Source of the DNA: Thalassiosira profunda
Lineage: Eukaryota; Bacillariophyta; Thalassiosirophyceae; Thalassiosirales; Thalassiosiraceae
Direction of reading: 5' to 3'
NCBI GenBank assembly: GCA_036939355.1
Contig: JALLAP010000666.1
Coordinates: 1-12,359, forward strand
Length of the DNA stretch: 12,359 bases
Shown: positions 7,155-12,359 of the stretch, in pieces
Numbering within the stretch: the first letter of the stretch is position 1
Layout of the letters: each line of letters begins with the position of its first letter
Notes under the pieces: model-generated
The model's input: only the letters and a program-made list of their open reading frames with translations
What the model was told of the DNA's origin: nothing
The model's database searches: none
Translations under genes and position numbers: made by a program

Positions 7155-10100
7155 GGCAGCCTTGGAATTCGCAAGCACCCCAGCGCAAATCTCCTCGGCC
7201 TTGAAGCGAAGCTCCTTTTCGGCAGTCAGCTCAGCTGCAAACTCTCGCTCATTCCGCGGCCCTGCAGAGGGTGTTCGGTGGTGCAATCCATAATGAAGGC
7301 CCGCCGAGTGCGGAGTTTTCTGTCGGCCGGACGAACTGGTCGAAGGCCGGGCATCATCTGTCGAGGGTGTTGCGCCATGGTTAAATCCATAATGAAGGCC
7401 TGGGTGCGGAGTTTTTGGCCGGCTCGACAAAGAAGTCGAAGGCCGCGCGTCTGGATTGAATAACATTCCTTCCACCCGGGTATCATAGTGCCTGGATCCA
7501 GACGATTGAAGCGAGGCAATCAGATTGTTGGCGTCGGCCAGTTTCCCCTCCATTTCCGCCAGAGCGTCTGTGTCTCTCCGTCGCTGGTCCAACAGAGACT
7601 GCTCTCGCATACGAAGCTTCGAGACACCGTCCGAGGCAATCGCTTTCAGGTCACCCATTTCCGAGTTCATCAGCTGAATTGTCTTGCTACACTCGTCGAT
7701 CGAGGACTTCAACGCGACATTTTCCCTCTGCAGGAACGAGACAAGTATCAACGGAGTGAGCATCTACAGACAAACCGATAGGACAAAGTTCACCGAGAAC
7801 CAGCCAAACGTACCTGCAGCGTTCTCATTGAGATGTTGTTCTGTTCGTTCTCTCGCATCAATGTAGAGATGCGTCCGTGCATGAAGCGGTTCTCTTCGTT
7901 GGCGTTTGCATTCCTCTTGTCTCTGATTTCCGCAGGAACGCCGATGCTTGAGACGCGGCTCTCGTGGTCGTTTTGAGACTTGATCATTCCATTCAATTGC
8001 TTGTTCTCTTCCTTGAGGCGATTCAGTTCGTTCACCGATTCTTCGGCAATGTCCATGAGACCTCGCAAATTCTCCAGCTCGCTTTTCATCTCCTTGTTCT
8101 CTCGGATCTGTTTCGATACATCCTCTCGAGCCTGCTTCAATTCTCCGGCCACTTGGCCAAGCCTCGTTTCAGCGTTCTGAAGGCTGAGCGACGACGAACC
8201 CTCCATCTGCCCAATCCGCCGTCGAAGTTGGGCGTTCTCTGCTTCTTGGTACGAAAGCTTTTGTTGAAGACGATTGGCTTCTCCACTCTCGTGATCCAAT
8301 GAGTAGCCAGCCTTGGCATCTTCGAGACGCCTGGCATAGTCTGACTTCAGCGCTTCAATGCGCTGCTTCATGATATCAACGGTCTTTGTTTTGATCATAA
8401 CAAACTGATTCTCCAAGAGTCTCTTCTCTTCCTGGGTGGCGGCTAGGGATCTTTTCAGCCTTTCAATGTCACCAACGCGCTCTGACAGCAACGATCTCGC
8501 CCGTTCGTATTCGACAGAGAGCTTCTCGTGGTCGTGAAGTGCAGACTCATGGGGTATCAGAAGCGATTGGTGGGCGTTCTGGGCAGCGAACAGCTTGCCG
8601 CGCAAGTCTTCCACCTCGGCAGTAAGCCCCTCGTTCGCTGCTACTGCCTCCTCCGCAAGCTTCTCTGTCTCAAGTCGCTTCGTCTCAATCCGAGAACTCG
8701 ATTCTCTCAAGCGCTGCAGCTCGCTTTGGAGCTCCTGCATCTTGGACTCGGCAACTTGTTCCCTCCCAAGCGATTCTTCCAACATTGCCATTCCATCATT
8801 CAGCCTAGATTTGAGGCTTCCAACGGCGTCCAACCGGAATTTGCATCGCTCGTTCTCATCGATTGGCGCATCGCCATAACTGATACCAAGTAGGGCGTCC
8901 AACTGACCAAAGAATGCAGACGCTGCCGCGTTCTGGGCGTTGAGGGACTCCAGATTATCCCGCAGACGAACGATTTCAGCCTCGAGCCCAGAGGAGGCAT
9001 GGACTTGAGAATCAACTTTCTTCATTGCCTCCACGGCTCCCCTTTCCGCTCGCTCCGCTGCTTGGGTCAATTCTGCAGCCCTCCTCTCGGCCTCTCGAAG
9101 CTTTGTTGTCAGATCGTCCCTTTGCGAATGAAACGATTTCAGTTGAGACTGAAGGGAAGCGACTCGAGACTGGCTTTCGCTGAATTTCACTGCCAAAGTC
9201 TTCCACATCTGCGGCCACGAAGCCACATCGCCCAGTGCCAGATCACTGCCCTTCCCATCCAATATCGACTGCACCTTTGCTACAAACGCTTCGGAAACGA
9301 CCCTCTCCTCCTTGAGTGAGCGAACCTTTGCTTTCAGAGCGGCGATTTCGCCCTCAAGGATGTCTTTCCCGTCCACGACGCGTGCCGAGCCATGCGCATT
9401 CGCATTGAGATCTCTTCCTTGTTGAAGTCTGGGGCTTCGTGACAAGCTCTCAGGCGCAACAGCAGTCGGCAGAATTCTGTCCTTGTCAGTCAATGTCTCC
9501 GGGGACGTCAGGTTCTCCACCAACGAATCGATCTCTTGCTGGAAAGATTCGAACATTGCGTACGAGGGAGAACGTGGCACATCGACCTCAGTCACCGGAG
9601 GCAGCTGGACGGCGTCCGCTTTGGGAGACTCGACGAAATAATGTACGTCGCCCTTTGACGAAACAAGAGGCTCCGAATCCATCGTGTCGAGCGAAAAGAG
9701 CATCTTCAGAGGGGCTGCCGCCTTTGGCTTCTTGACGAAGATAGAGCTCTTGGATATCAGGGCCTCGGTTTCGCCAACGCGCTGAGAGTCTTTGGAAGGG
9801 TTCCCTGCCCGCTCTGGCACAGTGCCTGCCTGAAGAGGGTCACTCTTCCTGGAAGACGACGCCCCTCCCTTACGCTCGCCGCTGGACAGATGTTCTTGCC
9901 GCGGCGGGCTGCCTGGAAACAGACTTCGTCTGACGCCTTCCTCTTCTGTCCCGCCTTCCTTCAACCCCAAGCCACGAAAGAGATCATTGAGCTGACCCTT
10001 CTCCTCTTCTTCCTTCTGCCATTGTTCCTGTCGCACGAGAGCGCTACCGCCGCGTCCACTTTTGTTGGTGCTCTGAGGAAGTCGAGGTACGGGACTGGAC

Positions 10101-12359
10101 GCCATTCTCTCTGACGAGTCTGCAGAGCTTCCATCATTCATTGCCAAACTGCCGTCGCCTTTGTATGGCGTTAGTGCCTCCATGACGCCTTCGCCGTAGC
10201 TATCGCGGNTTCATTGCCAAACTGCCGTCGCCTTTGTATGGCGTTAGTGCCTCCATGACGCCTTCGCCGTAGCTATCGCGGTCGACGCTATCGGAGTCGT
10301 CGACTTTCATGAGAGTATCCAGCTCTTCGAGTACGTTCCCATAACTCTCGGGTTGATGGCCATCGTCTGCAGTTCCAGCCTCATCGGAGGCATGGCTATC
10401 TTCTTGTGCGTCTGACTTTCCTTTGGCAGCAGTGTCCTTGCGAAGGGGCGCAGGCTTCATGAGCTTGGCCAATCGCTGTCGTGGGTCAGAAGTAATGCTC
10501 CTTAGCGCAGCCTGGGAAGAAGTGATCGTGGCTTGGCCGGTTGTCCGTTCAACCCTCGTGACCGCATCCACCATTTGCCCCGCCCTGTTCGAACTCAGGA
10601 GAAAGCGGTCGAAAGGACTGCGCGCCGTGTCCCCAAGCTTGGCGACAAGTCGTGCCAAGAAGTCCGTCGTCGCCAACGTCTGCTGGTATGCGTTGCTGGA
10701 GGGGCAGACGGTGCCAACGATCACTACATGACCGCGGCCAACGCCATCGCAGCTGTCACCCCTCCCCTGCTGGTCTTCGAGGCAGCGCTGAAGCAATTTG
10801 GTCAGCGTAGACTCTCGATAGGGAAGAGGTGGCGGTTGTTGCGTGACGACCCCACGCAACACGCCATGAAAAGCAGAGATAGACTTGCGAAAGGACCCCG
10901 CCCTTCTCATTGCCACTACATTCGTTGCAGCCCCGCGATCAGAACTGGCCAAATCTACCAACTGGACTTTCCCCACATTGCCGTTGGGCAGTGCCACCGA
11001 TATTGTTGCAACGAAGTGGCCATGTCCTCCCTCGGCACTCCACACCCTTCTCAAATGTCTGGAGCTGAACGACTTGTGAAGCAGGAGGTGCAGCTGATCC
11101 GTCGACTTGATTTCCACCTCGTACAGGCCCTGCACCACTGCGCCCCGGCTGTCCAGGTGCCGAACGCGCAGCGCCTTGGTCCCACCATGCTCGTACAGAA
11201 GCGACCAACCCTGCCACGGACGGTCCGAATACAGTTTGCGTCTTCCCAGAAGCAGTGCCTCCAACAGCACAAATCAAAGTGTTGCAAGGGACGTGGCCAT
11301 CTTTTGCCATACGGCTGCGTGACGACATGATATCTTCGACTGCCACAGATGCCAAATCCGACACGCCATCGCGCGCCTCTTCGTTTCGGCGAGGAGGCCA
11401 AAGGACGTCGTCGAATTGATACTTCCTTGCCCAGTCCTCCGACGATATTTGCGACTGCAACGAAGTGGGGTGAGTTCAATGAATTGGATCGATAGAGCAG
11501 TAGACCGTAGCACAGCCCTTACCACTTGCGCGACCAGCCTTGCCGTCTCTACCGTGACCCTACCGGCAATTCGTTTCTTGGACTGGTTGGCTGCTGTCCC
11601 AGGCCTGCTGCCCTCATCTTCTCCAGCTTCTGCATCAAACGCGTTGGGATTCACCACAATCACTCCTCCCTGCTGAACGACCGACGTCGCCACCTTGCCA
11701 TCGACTACCTGACCGCCATCGCCTCCGCCTTCTTGCTCGAGCATCAGCGGAAACAACACGGGCCCGTACCCATCATCATCGACTTGGTCACTGGTTCCTG
11801 CGTCGCCCGTCAATGTCGCATTTGGGTGGGGGCGGACCTTCAGCAGCAGCGACACATTCCGGCCATCTTTTAACCCGAGGGAGAGCCCCCTCTGCTGTTG
11901 AGCAGCCACAGATGATCCACTGTCCTGACGCTGCTCGTCGTCCCGGTCCGTTTCTGACGACGATTCCATCGGTATAGGAACCTCATCGACTTGTTTGCCC
12001 GTATTTTGCGCAGTCCCCTCGCTTGGTTGAACCCCCTTCTCCTGTTCTTGCTTCGAAGACAACGGTGCAGACACCTTGCTCTTCTCGCCGGGAGTCAATC
12101 TGGAAGCTCCCTGCTTGAACTGGTTATACCGACGTAGTTTCTGCAACTTGGCCGAGTGCTGCCCTTTGCTTGTCTGAAACGGAGGCGCATTCAATGACGG
12201 CTGCAGAGCAGGTGGAGGCCGGTTCTCGATGCTGCTCCCCCCGCTAATTGCGCTCCCCGAAATGGAATTGTTCCCGATCGCCGGTTGTTGATTGACGTGC
12301 GCCCCAGCCCCATCGCTGTTGCTGTGGTTGTATGTCTGATTGATTCTGTTGTAGAGATC
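7080..12359 (-). CDS. Kinesin-like motor and coiled-coil protein, 5' partial
   Basis: The open frame runs to the window edge at 12359, so the N-terminus is missing. Exons are 12359-11523, 11454-7814 (containing defects) and 7727-7080. The motor spans about 11861-10647: beta-1 (NVSLLLKVRPHP), FDDVLWP, P-loop GGTASGKT at 11239-11262, switch II as LVDLASSDR at 10935-10961 (family DLAGSER), PYRESTLTKLLQ for PYRDSKLT, and CPSSNAYQQTLATTDFLARL for the final helix. Switch I is degenerate: where SSRSH is expected there is GGHGH. After the P-loop the frame shifts by one base, and the SYLEIYNE-like segment is not found. A 72-bp duplication with an N (10137-10281) shifts the frame again; dropping one copy plus N restores it. 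Beyond the motor lie an acidic linker, then about 700 residues of heptad-rich coiled coil, a twofold tandem repeat and a short last coil ending at TAG 7080. It is likely microtubule-associated; ATPase competence is doubtful. The subfamily is not assigned. Confidence 0.82.
7260..7451 (-). repeat. Two-copy tandem coding repeat of 32 codons in the kinesin tail
   Basis: Copies at 7451-7356 and 7355-7260 encode matching 32-residue units. Shared residues are DARPSTS at the start, KTPH in the middle, then GLHYG and TPS at the end. The copies differ at about a third of positions, so the duplication is not recent. The Ser/Thr-Pro content suggests a disordered, possibly phosphorylated linker between two coiled coils. 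Confidence 0.8.
7728..7813 (-). other. Intron in the kinesin coiled-coil region (86 nt)
   Basis: The donor is CTGCAG|GTACGT and the acceptor is TCGTTCCTGCAG|A, with phase 0 on both sides. Splicing joins SMRTLQ to RENVALKSSIDE, keeping the coiled coil continuous. Without it the frame stops about 8 codons into the intron. Confidence 0.88.
10137..10281. repeat. Perfect 72-bp direct repeat around a single N (assembly join)
   Basis: Positions 10137-10208 and 10210-10281 are identical over 72 bp, separated only by the N at 10209. Both copies encode the same kinesin linker residues (DSYGEGVMEALTPYKGDGSL). Removing one copy plus the N deletes 73 nt and joins the two kinesin frames exactly. This is the expected appearance of two overlapping contig ends joined without merging. 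Confidence 0.93.
11455..11522 (-). other. Intron within the kinesin motor (68 nt)
   Basis: The donor is CAAGTG|GTAAGG and the acceptor is CACTTCGTTGCAG|T, with phase 0. It joins VETARLVAQV to SQISSEDWARKYQFDDVLWP, which aligns with the kinesin segment leading to FDxVF and the P-loop. The intron length is not a multiple of three, so splicing is required to reach the P-loop frame. Confidence 0.85.

Noticed and set aside
7278..7781. Plus-strand open frames opposite the kinesin tail
   Set aside because: Antisense to a clearly spliced coiled-coil exon; low-complexity Arg/Ser text.
10137..10281. The 72-bp duplication as a genuine tandem repeat
   Set aside because: An N sits exactly at the junction and removing one copy restores the gene, which indicates an assembly artefact.
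11228..11249. A 22-nt GT-AG stretch that would repair the kinesin frame
   Set aside because: It is far shorter than all other introns in the window and shorter than the spliceosome normally accepts outside a few special lineages.
1..12359. tRNA, rRNA, CRISPR array, insertion sequence or transposon
   Set aside because: No cloverleaf, rRNA-like, spaced-repeat or transposase signal was seen on either strand by reading; a covariance-model search was not possible.

Overview
The window is nuclear DNA from a eukaryote. Genes are short-spaced, lie on both strands and are interrupted by small GT-AG introns. The products are eukaryotic: a nucleolar UTP5/WDR43-type ribosome-biogenesis protein, a two-pore-domain potassium channel and a kinesin-like protein. 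One gene encodes a signal peptide followed by a transit-like stretch, with an A-F junction resembling the ASAFAP motif of plastid proteins in algae with secondary red plastids. This makes a stramenopile, most likely a diatom, the best guess; that is inference, as no species-specific sequence is visible. No rRNA, tRNA, CRISPR array or insertion sequence was recognised.

Layout, left to right. (1) About 30-1612, plus strand: an unrecognised protein gene with one good intron. Its most protein-like stretch changes reading frame at several places. (2) 1648-3678, minus strand: a single-exon UTP5/WDR43 homologue, convergent with gene 1, with only 35 nt between the stop codons. (3) 4089-5095, minus strand: a two-exon gene for a predicted plastid-targeted protein of unknown function. 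(4) 5332-7154, plus strand: a K2P channel with both pore motifs (GYG and GLG), divergent from gene 3 across a 236-nt shared promoter region. (5) 7080-12359, minus strand: a large kinesin-like gene, motor first and coiled coil after. Its 5' end lies beyond the window and its 3' coding end overlaps that of the channel gene.

The genes do not form one pathway; the order looks like ordinary compact-genome gene packing. The most notable features concern gene integrity and divergent domains. A perfect 72-bp duplication flanking a single N breaks the kinesin frame and is almost certainly an assembly join. The kinesin motor has a good P-loop but degenerate switch motifs, an apparent missing segment and a one-base frame change. 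The channel gene has an in-frame TAG exactly between its two pore halves, and a very large extracellular loop before the first pore. Gene 1 also needs frame changes. Some of these are probably sequence or assembly errors, but the channel and kinesin cases could be real biology and can be settled with cDNA reads.
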